A program made the position numbers and the translations under genes. Source: Trichomonas vaginalis G3 (lineage: Eukaryota > Parabasalia > Trichomonadida > Trichomonadidae). Taken from it: a DNA stretch of 64,000 nucleotides. This document shows positions 51,296 to 62,566 of the stretch, piece after piece. The DNA is taken from contig NC_067206.1 of NCBI RefSeq assembly GCF_026262505.1, forward strand, positions 4,306,879-4,370,878, written 5' to 3'. Below the pieces are notes generated by a model. The model was not told the origin of the DNA. It worked only from the letters and a program-made list of their open reading frames with translations, and did not search any database. Positions within the stretch are counted from its first letter, which is position 1, and the number at the start of each line of letters is the position of its first letter.

Positions 51296-53310
51296 GTTGC
51301 ATGCTAAGTTCGGTCAACGATAGGAATTGAGGGGAAATTAATCGTCGAGGAAGTACGATTATGTAAAGTAAAAAATGTTGTGGGATTTTTAATATTGTAT
51401 ATAATTTTATAATAAAATTTTTGTGAGACATTTTAAGAAGCACATATAATTTTTTGAATTTAAAAATTAAAGTAGTGTTGAATGAATTTATTGATTAATT
51501 TAATACGGATATTTCTCAAAATTAATCAAAAATAGGTTTTCAGAGAACTTTTGAGATATCTTTTCAAAATGTCTTTTTGAAAATATATAAGTATTATATC
51601 AAATTGAAAAAAGGTATTTATCAAAATTCTAAATTCTTAATAAAAAATAACTTTTCAGAGGATTGTGATTTTGAAAGCATGAGTAATAAGTAAAAAATAT
51701 CTACGATTTTAATGAGGGAATTGTTCCTTATGAGGTATACATTATAACTATATACCTCATAAGGAACAATTCCCTCTTGATAGCTGGGAAACTTTCTCTG
51801 AATAACTTATCATTTGGAGAAAGTTTCCCAGCTATCTATTAGAAACTAAAGGCTGTGAGGCACTAATATATAATCAGTGCCTCATAGCCTTTAGTTTCTT
51901 ATTAAAAACGAGAAAACTTGTTCGAAATGATAAACAATTTCGAACAAGTTTTCTCGTTTTAAGGAGGGAATTGTTCCTTATGAGGTATATAGTATGAATA
52001 TATACCTCATAAGGAACAATTCCCTCTTGATAGCTGGGAAACTTTCTCTGAATAACTTATCATTTGGATAGAAAAAGTGACACTTTACATGGCAAAAAAT
52101 AGAGCCTTACTTTTGAGATACTTGAGATTGAAACTGAATCTTATGAGGCGGTGATCTTGAATCACTACCTCATAAGGTTCAGTTTCATATAAAATTTGTT
52201 GCAATTTGTTATTCTTTTGCAATTATTTCTTATAAGATTTTACATCTTTTAGCGGGAATGTTTGTTATCATGTATATATTATAAATATCGACACGATAAC
52301 GAACATTCCTCGCTAAATTGCTGAGAAACTTTGAGGAAATGTCGAACAATTTCCTCAAAGTTTCTCAGATTTATATAGATCACTAGAGTCCCCTAGGCAC
52401 TGATTCTGGTTCAGTACCTAGGAGGCTCTAGTTCTCTAACGAACTGATAAAATGTTTTTAAATTTTTGGATATTGCTACCTGTGAAGCACTGACTTCAAG
52501 TCAGTACCTCACAGGTAGCAATTACATTGAAAGATGGGAGAAACTTTGTCCGAATGTTAAACTATTCGGACAAAGTTTCTCCCATTTGTAGTGGAGATGG
52601 AAGGCTTTGAGGTATATTGTATTAATATATACCCCAAAGCCTTCCATCTCCACTTGAAAGTGTCCAAACTTTGGGTTAATACTTTGCAATTAACCCAAAG
52701 TTTGGACACTTTCTAGAAGGAATTGGAGGGTAAGAGATATACATTCATATGGTATATCTCTTACCCTCCAATTCCTTCTTAAAATGGGAGAAACTTTGTC
52801 CGAATGTTAAACTATTCGGACAAAGTTTCTCCCATTTTTTGAAGGAATTGGAGGCTATGAGATACTGATGCAATGTCAGTAACTCATGGCTTCCAATTCC
52901 TTCCTAAAACTCATAAAAGTGGACATTACATGCATATAAAATTTGACATGTAAAGTCCACTTTTTGTGAGCGGGGATTTGACTCCGTCAAATCCCCTTTT
53001 TCGTTTACGAGAAAGCCAAATTCTCTCAAAAAGTTAAGTAGGACCAATTTTTTATAAAAAAAATCCAATTCCATTATGAATGTTAATTAATTTATATAAT
53101 TATTGAATAAAAAATTTTCTTTGAGATTATGAAAAGTTCTTTGAAAAGTTATTTTTTCTCATTTTTAAATATTGTATTAGCCTATTTATTTATAATCCAA
53201 ATTAAATAACTTTAAATTCAATATTTAAAGAATAATTTTGAAGGAATTGAGTTACTTCCCCCGACGATAAAATTGAGAGGTTTACATTTTGACCGAACTT
53301 AGCATGCAAC
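51296..53310. mobile_element. 2.0-kb hairpin-array element with 21-bp inverted ends
   Basis: Ends GTTGCATGCTAAGTTCGGTC and its inverse bound the element, which splits the TA satellite. Inner flanks are also partly inverted (GGGGAAATTAATCGTCG against CCCCCGACGATAAAATT). A 6-bp ATATTT occurs on both sides but means little in this satellite. Inside: hairpin array III and an inverted copy of the 220-bp spacer (53010-53235). No gene seen. Confidence 0.75.
51714..52996. repeat. Hairpin array III: about 19 hairpins head to tail
   Basis: Stems of 10-28 bp with loops mostly 5-18 nt follow each other with gaps often below 15 bp. Examples: 51714-51776 (26-bp perfect stem), 51779-51836 (20 bp), 51841-51899, 51906-51961, 52321-52368, 52534-52585, 52590-52654, 52656-52715, 52714-52780, 52842-52903, 52972-52996. 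Two stems occur twice: the one at 51714 again at 51964-52026 with a different loop, and the one at 52534 again at 52785. No coding capacity. Confidence 0.9.
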
Positions 53311-53869
53311 ATATTTATATATGTATATTATATATGTATATTTATATATGTATATTTATATATGTATATTTATATATGTATATTTATATATGTATATTTA
53401 TATATGTATATTTATATATGTATATTTATATATGTATATTTATATATGTATATTTATATATGTATATTATATAGTATATTTATATATGTATATTTATATA
53501 TGTATATTATATATGTATATTTATATATGTATATTTATATATGTATATTATATATGTATATATTTATATATGTATATATTTATATATGTATATATTTATA
53601 TATGTATATATTTATATATGTATATATATATGTATATATTTATATATGTATATATTTATATATGTATATTTATATATGTATATATTTATATATGTATATA
53701 TTTATATATGTATATATTTATATGTTATATTTATATATGTATATATTTATATATGTATATATTTATATATGTATATATTTATATATGTATATATTTATAT
53801 ATGTATATATTTATATATGTATATATTTATATATGTTATATTTATATATGTATATATTTATATATGTAT
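53311..53869. repeat. TA-rich satellite, 14-bp changing to 16-bp unit
   Basis: Continues the 14-bp array to about 53470, then after a few irregular units changes to a 16-bp unit TATATTTATATATGTA up to 53869. Frames through it are low-complexity artefacts. Confidence 0.95.
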
Positions 53870-55114
53870 TGTTGTAAACAGAAATTCATCAAAAGTGACA
53901 CCTCAGAAAAGCTAAACTATTGAATTTTTGGAACTTTTGATAGAGCACGTTTTTAAATATTAATTAAAGTAAATATATATTTTGTAAAGATTCTTTTTAA
54001 TAAAAAATATAAATTTTGAAGAAAAGAACACAACAATCTTCTGAAAAATAATATCACATAAACTCATATTATTTTCTAATATATAACTATTTTAATAAAA
54101 TCAATTCAATGATCTTAAAAGCGAAGGATAAACCTCAAAATTTACGAATATAATGAGTGGGAATATAATGCTTATCTATCATAAAACCATATGAAAATCA
54201 ATTTTTGCTTTACGCCTAATTTTTGAACGACAATTAGCAAAAATGTTAAATGTTACAACACTCAGTCCATTTGAATATGAAAATAAAATTGACTTTGATT
54301 AAATGTTTTTATTTATCATGCAATTCTTCTTGCGACCAAAGATTTGAATAAAATTTCAAAAAAAAAGATAGCTTAAAAAATAATAATACGGTAGGAGAGA
54401 GGGTCAAAGTTGCTATTTGTCACTTTCCACAAGAATATAATGGGAAAAAATATAAAACCAAAATAATTGTTATAATTTAAATGACGAAGTAATTTAAAAA
54501 CGATTTTATTTATGATCAAATTTATATATTTTTTTGGATCAAATCCATTTTAATAGAATTTATATACTATTCATCTATTAGTAACACTACCGTATATTAT
54601 TTTTTAAGCTATCTTATTTTTTGAACTTTTTCAAATCTTTGGTCGCAAGAAGAATTGCATGATAAATAAAAACATTTAATCAAAGTCAATTTTATTTTTC
54701 ATATTCAAATGGACTGAGTGTTAACATTTAACATTTTTGCTAATTGTCGTCAAAAATTAGGCGTAAAGCAAAAATTAATATTTCATATGGTTTTATGATA
54801 GATAAGCATTATATTCCCACTCATTATATTCGTAAATTTTGAGGTTATCCTTCGCTTTTAAGATCATTGAATTTGATTTTTATATAAAATAGTTATATAT
54901 TAGAAAATAATATGAGTTTATGTGATATTATTTTTCAGAAGATTTCATTCTATATGCCTATGAAAAGTACTCTCAAAACTAACTTTTTCCTAATTATAAT
55001 TAAAACTAGAATATTGTATTAGGCTTAGTATATTCATTTTTCTCATTCAATTTAGAATTTACAAATGTCAAAAAATTGAGAGCTGTTACTTTTGATGAAT
55101 TTCTGTTTATTACA
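53870..55114. mobile_element. Palindromic integrase-family element (copy d) with 4-bp duplication
   Basis: Starts TGTTGTAAACAG and ends CTGTTTATTACA, with GTAT on both sides (53866-53869 and 55115-55118), inside the TA satellite. Inverted arms as in copy a. Its centre contains an extra GAGAGAGGGTCAAAGTTGCT followed by ATTTGTCACTTTCC (about 54396), a MULE-like end. This copy gives the best evidence for TGT/ACA ends and a 4-bp duplication in the family. Confidence 0.85.
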
Positions 55115-55385
55115 GTATATATTTATATATGTATATATTTATATATGTATATATTTTATATGTATATTTATATATGTATTATTTATATATGTATATATTT
55201 ATATATGTATATATTATATATGTATATATTTATATATGTATATATTTATATATGTATATTTATATATGTATATATTTATATATGTATATATTTATATATG
55301 ATATATTTATATATGTATATATTTATATATGTATTATTTATATATGTATATATTTATAATGTATATATTTATATATGTATATATT
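55115..55385. repeat. TA-rich satellite, 16-bp unit
   Basis: Irregular copies of TATATTTATATATGTA with occasional lost bases. Frames are artefacts. Confidence 0.95.
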
Positions 55386-55600
55386 GAGTGGGGGACAAAC
55401 TCGCCCATTGTCACTTTTCATTAACCTTAAACTTGTAATTTTCATTATTTTTAATTAACCTTATTTCTTTCCCAATTCCTGATTTATTTTATTCACTTAC
55501 TATTAAAAGTCACATTTTAATAAAATATAATAATTTATTTATAGCATTTTTTACTATACTGTAATAAAAATTAATTATAATAAATTAAATGTTTATTAAA

Positions 55601-55867
55601 TCAAATTTTTCTTTGCAATAATATTTTTAATGTTGAGTAAACAATGTTGGGATCAAGTGTATCATTTTTCAGACCTTTCTGAACAGCTTCAAGCATACTG
55701 ATGCATTCGACTTTTTTAAATTGTGTCATTTCTTCGAAATCTCTTGTGACTTTTTTGATAACTTTAACACTTCTCTCTGAATCCAGACCTTTAATTTGCA
55801 ACTTAATCAGGAATGAAGGAACAACACTGGAATATAACTCGATGACAAGTTCATCGAGTCGAAGATT
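55601..55867 (-). pseudogene. C-terminal fragment of MULE-2 transposase
   Basis: The same coding DNA as 48969-49230, from LRLDELVIELYSSVVPSFLI to the C-terminus, without the catalytic core. The longer minus-strand frame to 56002 reads into the tandem repeats and is a fusion artefact of the deletion. Confidence 0.85.
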
Positions 55868-56552
55868 TGGTTGTACACCACTTGTATGTGCCGGATACCA
55901 TTGTGTCAAATTTTTTCTGAAATTAACTTTAAAAGTACTAAGTAAGATCATGAGATATAGCAATATATGTTTAAACCAACTTATATTTTGGTTGTACACC
56001 ACTTGTATGTGCCGGATACCATTGTGTCAAATTTTTCTGAAATTAACTTAAAAGTACTAAGTAAGATCATGAGATATAGCAATATATGTTTAAACCAACT
56101 TATATTTTGGTTGTACACCACTTGTATGTGCCGGATACCATTTGTGTCAAATTTTTTCTGAAATTAACTTAAAAGTACTAAGTAAGATCATGAGATATAG
56201 CAATATATGTTTAAACCAACTTATATTTTGGTTGTTACACCACTTGTATGTGCCGGATACCATTGTGTCAAATTTTTTCTGAAATTAACTTAAAGTACTA
56301 AGTAAGATCATGAGATATAGCAATATATGTTTAAACCAACTTATATTTTGGTTGTACACCACTTGTATGTGCCGGATACCATTGTGTCAAATTTTTTCTG
56401 AAATTAACTTTAAAAGTACTAAGTAAGATCATGAGATATAGCAATATATGTTTAAACCAACTTATATTTTGGTTGTACACCACTTGTATGTGCCGGATAC
56501 CATTGTGTCAAATTTTTTCTGAAATTAACTTTAAAAGTACTAAGTAAGATCA
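55867..56552. repeat. Six ~120-bp subterminal tandem repeats
   Basis: Unit starts TTGGTTGTACACCACTTGTA; copies begin at about 55867, 55988, 56107, 56228, 56348 and 56469. MULE-2 itself keeps about one unit (50575-50683). Period matches the subterminal units of MULE-1 although the sequences are unrelated. Confidence 0.9.
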
Positions 56553-56697
56553 TTTATTTTTGCATAATATAATGCCAATATGGTTTCTTTTGATTTTATT
56601 TCATTTATAAGCAAATCAGATTTACCCAAAAACTCCACTCCATAAGCGTTCATTTGCTAAATTAAAAAGTGACAATGGGCTAGTCTGTCCCTTTCTC

Positions 56698-57196
56698 TGT
56701 ATATATTTATATATGTATATATTTATATATGTATATATTATATATGTATATTTATATGTATATATTTATATATGTATATATTTATATATGTATATATTTA
56801 TATATGTATATATTTATATATGTATATATTTATATATGTATATATTTATATATGTATATATTTATATATGTTATTTATATATGTATTATTATATATATGT
56901 ATATATTTATATATGTATATTTATATATGTATATATTTATATATGTATATATTTATATATGTATATATTTATATATGTATATATTTATATATGTATATAT
57001 TTATATATGTATTTATATATGTATTATTTATATATGTATATATTTATATATGTATATATTTATATATGTATATATTTTATATATGTATATATTTATATAT
57101 GTATATATTTATATATGTATATATTATATATGTATATATTTATATATGTATATATTTATATATGTATATATTTATATATATATATATATATATATT
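56698..57196. repeat. TA-rich satellite, 16-bp unit, ending in a pure TA run
   Basis: Continuation of the satellite after the MULE-2 derivative, ending with TATATATATATATATATA before a MULE-3 fragment. Frames are artefacts. Confidence 0.95.
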
Positions 57197-57450
57197 AAAA
57201 GACGGTGGTTCACCAACATGATTATGAAAATGATGTCCATTTACAAATCTGTATTGATTAGATTTCATTTCAAAGGTAAAGTTAGCACTACAACTTCCCC
57301 ATCTACAGTAATGTCTAATAATTGTTACTCCATCTGAATTCAAATGCGAATCTTTCCGATAATTGCAGTTAGCACGCATCTCTGCTTGAACTCCATATTG
57401 AAGATAATGAATGAAATCAATATATTGTTTTGTATCAGCAAGGGGCAGGA
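57197..57450 (-). pseudogene. N-terminal zinc-finger fragment of a third MULE transposase
   Basis: The minus-strand frame reads HYLQYGVQAEMRANCNYRKD and then CRWGSC...HHFHNH, the same order (amphipathic helix, basic patch, C-x4-C, H-x-H) as the N-termini of MULE-1 (LLQFGIQEEIKASMGYSQKC) and MULE-2. Sequence identity is low, so it is a separate lineage. It is cut off by the satellite. Confidence 0.6.
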
Positions 57451-57566
57451 ACGGATTGATTCATTTAAAAAATGAAAAAAGTGAGAATTGTAAATAATTA
57501 AGGTTAATATTGAATAAATAATACATCAAACTAGTTTTAGAGTTGATAGTAAGAAGCGAAGAACAG

Positions 57567-58545
57567 TACCAGTAAGATACAGCAGTAGTAGCTGCTTCAT
57601 GCTGCATTGAGTATTGTTGAATAATTTGAAGTAGTGGTTTTTGAAATCAGCACCCCTATGAGAGCGCTGGCGACCGAAACACACACTAGTAAGATTGTGT
57701 ATTAGAAACTGCTTCATGCTGTGTTGAGTAAGCTTCGATGTCTTTGTAGGATAGCTTTCTGAGAGCGAAACAAGATAGTGTTGAAAAAAAAATTTGAAAA
57801 TCTGAGAGACTGTGCAAGAGCCAACGACCAAAACACTACAAGTAAGATACAGCAGTAGTAGCTGCTTCATGCTGCATTGAGTATTGTTGAATAATTTGAA
57901 GTAGTGGTTTTTGAAATCAGCACCCCTATGAGAGCGCTGGCGACCGAAACACCACTAGTAAGATTGTGTATTAGAAACTGCTTCATGCTGTGTTGAGTAA
58001 GCTTCGATGTCTTTGTAGGATAGCTTTCTGAGAGCGAAACAAGATAGTGTTGAAAAAAAAATTTGAAAATCTGAGAGACTGTGCAAGAGCCAACGACCAA
58101 AACACTACAAGTAAGATACAGCAGTAGTAGCTGCTTCATGCTGCATTGAGTATTGTTGAATAATTTGAAGTAGTGGTTTTTGAAATCAGCACCCCTATGA
58201 GAGCGCTGGCGACCGAAACACCACTAGTAAGATTGTGTATTAGAAACTGCTTCATGCTGTGTTGAGTAAGCTTCGATGTCTTTGTAGGATAGCTTTCTGA
58301 GAGCGAAACAAGATAGTGTTGAAAAAAAAATTTGAAAATCTGAGAGACTGTGCAAGAGCCAACGACCAAAACACTACAAGTAAGATACAGCACTAGTAGC
58401 TGCTTCATGCTGCATTGAAGTATTGTTGATAATTTGAAGTAGTGGTTTTTGAAATCAGCACCCTATGAGAGCGCTGGCGACCGAAACACCACTAGTAAGA
58501 TTGTGTATTAGAAACTGCTTCATGCTGTGTTGAGTAAGCTTCGAT
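57567..58545. repeat. 269-bp tandem repeat, about 3.6 copies
   Basis: GCTGCTTCATGCTGCATTGA recurs at 57591, 57861, 58130 and 58399. Each unit contains two related halves (CTGCTTCATGCTGCATTGAG and CTGCTTCATGCTGTGTTGAG). The unit is nearly an exact multiple of three, so 90-aa frames with signal-peptide-like starts recur, but without other coding evidence. May be the subterminal array of the MULE-3 lineage. Confidence 0.9.
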
Positions 58546-58785
58546 ATCTTTATCAGACCACCTTTAAATTAACCACTCACATTCTCACTGTGGTCCATCT
58601 AAAATTTGTAAACTTTATGACATAAAATTATATTATATGCAGGATCCCACCTATTACTTAATCTTTTTGGAATAAATGTTTTATAATATTTATCGATGAG
58701 TGTGGGACAAACTATCCAGTGTCACTTTTTATTAACCTTATTTTAAAAAATTAATAAAATAATAATAAAAAATTATTTGAATCTT

Positions 58786-60468
58786 TTACATTAATTGTTT
58801 CTTTTTTAAAAGTACCTTTAAAGTACAATAAACAAGATTTGAATCTATTGATCCTTGTTGCAAACTTGAATATATTGCTTCAAGCATTTTCAAACATTCG
58901 ACTTTTTTGTTTTCCAATATTTGTTCATGGTCATTAGCTTTTCGTAATATACGAACAACTTTATCACTATTGATTAATTGAACTTTAAATTTAATCAATA
59001 ATGCTGGAACAACCGTTGTGTATAATTCAACAACAAAATCGTCTAATCGAATATTCCTTCTCTCTGGGAAATAAGAATGCTTGAGAACTTTGAAATGTGA
59101 CTCACTGACGTTATTAGTCGCGTCACCTCCGTTGCGATAGCGCTTATTCCAACGATCTAAATGATGCCTCCATTGCCTATCGAAGTACTTTTGGGCTTTC
59201 GGTTCAGTGGAAAGAATTTCAAGAATTCGATCATAAACTGCATCTAGGTCTGCAGCTTCTTCTTGAGTGAGGTGCTCTGGAACTTCTTCACTTGTTTCAA
59301 ACGTTTCTTCTTCTGGAATAAATTCAGAATCGTTTGGATCATCAGAAGATTCTCGTGGTAAAAAGATTTGAGAAGGTTGAAATTCATTTTCGATGAATTC
59401 TTCTTCATATTGTTCCTCTTCTTCAATTTCTTCTGCTTGAAGTAAGTGAGATTGAGCTGGTTCCTCTCTAGGATTTTCTTCTTCTTGGTTCTGTTCTTCC
59501 TCGGGAGATTCTTCTTTAGTATCGAATACTAATAATTTCATTAGATTATAAAATTCTTCAAAATTGTCTCGTGATTTAAACTTATCCGCTTTTCTTAATA
59601 TGGCGCGAAGGACATGCACGCCACACCAAAGAATATGACAGTTTGGAATACCTCGCTCAATTGCCTCGGCTATTTGTGGGGCGCAGTCCATACTTATCAT
59701 CTCGGGTTCTCTATTAATATATTGAAAATAACGACAAACACAATATTGAATATTTTCGCTTGTGTCAGGAGAAATAAAGAAATACAAAAAAGGAAAAACA
59801 ATAGTATGTTCTGTTTTTCCTGTGAGTGCATATAATGGAATGTTAGCCCTTAGAAGTTTATACGTTGAATCGATGTGAAACGTAGAAATTTGGTGACCAA
59901 GGGCCTTCGCTTCGAAAGGTGCATATAAAAAAACTAGTTTTCCCGGCTCAGAGATAAATTCAATTAAATCTTCTGGACAACTTTCTTGAACAGATTCGAC
60001 AAAGATAGCTAAAGAAACTTTTTCATCCGAACTAAAGCGTTTGGAAACAATTTCAGCTCTTTGAGCAAATTTACGTAATGCATCTGGACCTTGTGCAAAT
60101 ATTGAAAGTAACTCTTCGTCTGTATATGAAATATTTAAGTCTTGGAAACACTTAAGTTGAGCTGTAGCATGATTCATATTGTTTTCAAAGTAATGTTTAA
60201 GATAATTTCTGACAAATAATGAGGATATTGTTTTTGTTGATTTCGGAGGTGCAGAATGATCATGAGAGTCAGAGTGGATTAGTAGTTCATATTTATCTTG
60301 ATCTATTATCCGGACTTTGAATTTAGCTTGACATTGTGGATACTTACATTTGTATTCGATCGTGGAGTATTCTTTCCTGCATTTTTGAGAGTAGCCCATG
60401 CTAGCTTTTATCTCTTCTTGGATACCAAACTGGAGGAGCTCCATAGTGTTGAATATCACGGGCTCCAT
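58786..60468 (-). CDS. MULE-1 transposase, intact
   Basis: A 560-aa Mutator-like transposase. The N-terminal zinc motif of WRKY/FLYWCH type is C41-x4-C46 with H69-x-H71. The MULE DDE core shows D200 in TFHIDSTYKLL, D261 in SMDCAPQIAEA, the conserved CGVHVLRAI, and E456 in TNNVSESHFKVLK. Between the second Asp and the Glu there is a Glu-rich insert (residues 318-408) that MULE-2 lacks. It cuts at the element's terminal repeats and makes 9-bp duplications, as seen. Start at the first ATG of the frame, about 690 bp inside the right end. No introns. Confidence 0.92.
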   Translation of the reverse strand: MEPVIFNTMELLQFGIQEEIKASMGYSQKCRKEYSTIEYKCKYPQCQAKFKVRIIDQDKYELLIHSDSHDHSAPPKSTKTISSLFVRNYLKHYFENNMNHATAQLKCFQDLNISYTDEELLSIFAQGPDALRKFAQRAEIVSKRFSSDEKVSLAIFVESVQESCPEDLIEFISEPGKLVFLYAPFEAKALGHQISTFHIDSTYKLLRANIPLYALTGKTEHTIVFPFLYFFISPDTSENIQYCVCRYFQYINREPEMISMDCAPQIAEAIERGIPNCHILWCGVHVLRAILRKADKFKSRDNFEEFYNLMKLLVFDTKEESPEEEQNQEEENPREEPAQSHLLQAEEIEEEEQYEEEFIENEFQPSQIFLPRESSDDPNDSEFIPEEETFETSEEVPEHLTQEEAADLDAVYDRILEILSTEPKAQKYFDRQWRHHLDRWNKRYRNGGDATNNVSESHFKVLKHSYFPERRNIRLDDFVVELYTTVVPALLIKFKVQLINSDKVVRILRKANDHEQILENKKVECLKMLEAIYSSLQQGSIDSNLVYCTLKVLLKKKQLM

Positions 60469-60611
60469 ACAACAAATTGAATAAGGTATTTCAAAATTTG
60501 AAGGAAATGGTCCATCATTGAATGTAGTGGCCGGGAATTGAATGACATACAGATAGTTTGAGGAAATTTGTTATAAATTATAATATAATTGAAGAATTAA
60601 TTATCAAAACA

Positions 60612-60990
60612 AGTCTAAGAGCCATTGTCAGATTTTCCCGAAATGCAAGGTTAAGATTTTAGCAGCGACTAACTTTGAGTGTACATATATAATTGTTATA
60701 CTGAGTACTTTCTATCTGTGTTACTTATTTGAGTCTAAGAGCCATTGTCAGATTTTCCCGAAATGCAAGGTTAAGATTTTAGCAGCGACTAACTTTGAGT
60801 GTACATATATAATTGTTATACTGAGTACTTTCTATCTGTGTTACTTATTTGAGTCTAAGAGCCATTAGTCAGATTTTCCCGAAATGCAAGGTTAAGATTT
60901 TAGCAGCGACTAACTTTGAGTGTACATATATAATTGTTATACTGAGTACTTTCTATCTGTGTTACTTATTTGAGTCTAAGAGTCATTTCT
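60612..60990. repeat. Three 120-bp subterminal repeats of MULE-1 (right copy)
   Basis: Copies start at GTCTAAGAGCCATT at about 60612, 60732 and 60852, with a partial one at 60974. They lie between the transposase start and the right end of the element. Confidence 0.88.
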
Positions 60991-61314
60991 ACCATAGAAC
61001 TAGATATTGTCTCTCATTAAATATATATAACTGTAAACTGCTTAATTCATTTATCTATTTAGATAAAATTATATTTATATAAGAGTTCATGTTATTATTT
61101 CATCTTTATTATTTTTTTTATTCCTTTGAAAAGTGACACTGGATAGTTTGTCCCTTTCTCTTTATCGATTGATTGTAATTTTTTGTATAAAAAAAGTTTT
61201 TATTTATATTAAAAATATATTCGGTTAATGATATTATCTTATAATTTGTAAATAAATCTAGTAATAAAATAACTTTAATAGTTGGTGTCACTTTTTCGAA
61301 AATTCTGGTTTTTT

Positions 61315-62566
61315 CGTTGTAAACAGAAATTCATCAAAAGTGACACCTCAGAAAAGCTAAAATATTGAATTTTTGGAACTTTTGATAGAGCACGTTTTTA
61401 AATATTAATTAAAGTAAATGTATATTTTGTAAAGATTCTTTTTAATAAAAAAATAAAATTTTGAAGAAGAACACAAAATCTTCTGAAAAATAATATCACA
61501 TAAACTCATAATATTTTCTAATATATAACTATTTTATATAAAAATCAAATTCAATGATCTTAAAAGCGAAGGATAAACCTCAAAATTTACGAATATAATG
61601 AGTGGGAATATAATGCTTATCTATCATAAAACCATATGAAATATCAATTTTTGCTTTACGCCTAATTTTGACGACAATTAGCAAAAAATGTTAAATGTTA
61701 ACACTCAGTCCATTTGAATATGAAAAATAAAATTGACTTTGATTAAATGTTTTTATTTATCATGCAATTCTTCTTGCGACCAAAGATTTGAATAAATTTC
61801 AAAAAATAAGATAGCTTAAAAAATAATATACGGTAGTGTTTACTAATAGATGAATAGTATATAAATTCTATTAAAATGGATTTGATCCAAAAAAATATAA
61901 AACCAAAAATAATTGTTATAATTTAAATGAAGAAGTAATTTAAAACGATTTTATTTATGATCAAATTTTATATATTTTTTTTGGATCAAATCCATTTTAA
62001 TAGAATTTATATACTATTCATCTATTAGTAAACACTACCGTATATTATTTTTAAGCTATCTTATTTTTTGAACTTTTATTCAAATCTTTGGTCGCAAGAA
62101 GAATTGCATGATAAATAAAAACATTTAATCAAAGTCAATTTTATTTTTTATATTCAAATGGACTGAGTGTTAACATTTAACATTTTTTGCTAATTGTCGT
62201 CAAAAATTAGGCGTAAAGCAAAAATTGATATTTCATATGGTTTTATGATAGATAAGCATTATATTCCCACTCATTATATTCGTAAATTTTGAGGTTTATC
62301 CTTCGCTTTTAAGATCATTGAATTTGATTTTTATATAAAATAGTTATATATTAGAAAATAATATGAGTTTATGTGATATTATTTTTCAGAAGATTTCATT
62401 CTATATGCCTATGAAAAGTACTCTCAAAACTAACTTTTTCCTAATTATAATTAAAACTAGAATATTGTATTATGCTTAGTATTATTTCATTTTTCTCATT
62501 CAATTTAGAATTTACAAATGTCAAAAAATTGAGAGCTGTCACTTTTGATGAATTTCTGTTTATTAC
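61315..62566. mobile_element. Palindromic integrase-family element (copy e)
   Basis: Near-identical to copy a at 11606-12853, with long inverted arms and the same flanks. Confidence 0.85.

Larger units (their letters stand above)
55386..56697. mobile_element. MULE-2 deletion derivative (1.3 kb)
   Basis: Left end GAGTGGGGGACAAACTCGCC and right end the inverse of GAGAAAGGGACAGACTAGCC. The 10-bp duplication TGTATATATT lies at 55376-55385 and 56698-56707, within the satellite. It keeps about 90 C-terminal codons of the transposase fused directly to a six-copy ~120-bp array; catalytic domain lost, so it would need MULE-2 transposase in trans. Confidence 0.85.
58698..61160. mobile_element. Complete autonomous MULE-1 (2,463 bp)
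   Basis: Terminal repeats GAG(TGT/AAA)GGGACAAACTATC followed by CAGTGTCACTTTT, with the exact 9-bp duplication TTTATCGAT on each side (58689-58697 and 61161-61169). Contains an intact transposase and three 120-bp subterminal repeats. It appears capable of transposition. Confidence 0.92.

Noticed and set aside
50848-51330. Long overlapping frames with YICIFIYV repeats
   Set aside because: They are translations of a 14-bp TA satellite, open in all three forward frames. Same for frames at 53289-53923, 55076-55387 and 56713-57221 (16-bp unit).
53866-57196. TA-rich arrays as telomere or centromere
   Set aside because: Unit does not resemble known telomeric repeats, arrays are short and interrupted by transposons, and genes and elements continue on both sides.
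57526-58408. Repeated 90-aa protein with signal-peptide-like start (MKQLLLLYLTCSVLVVGSC)
   Set aside because: The frame recurs only because the 269-bp tandem unit is almost a multiple of three. Start and stop fall in repeats and no further coding evidence exists, though expression cannot be excluded.
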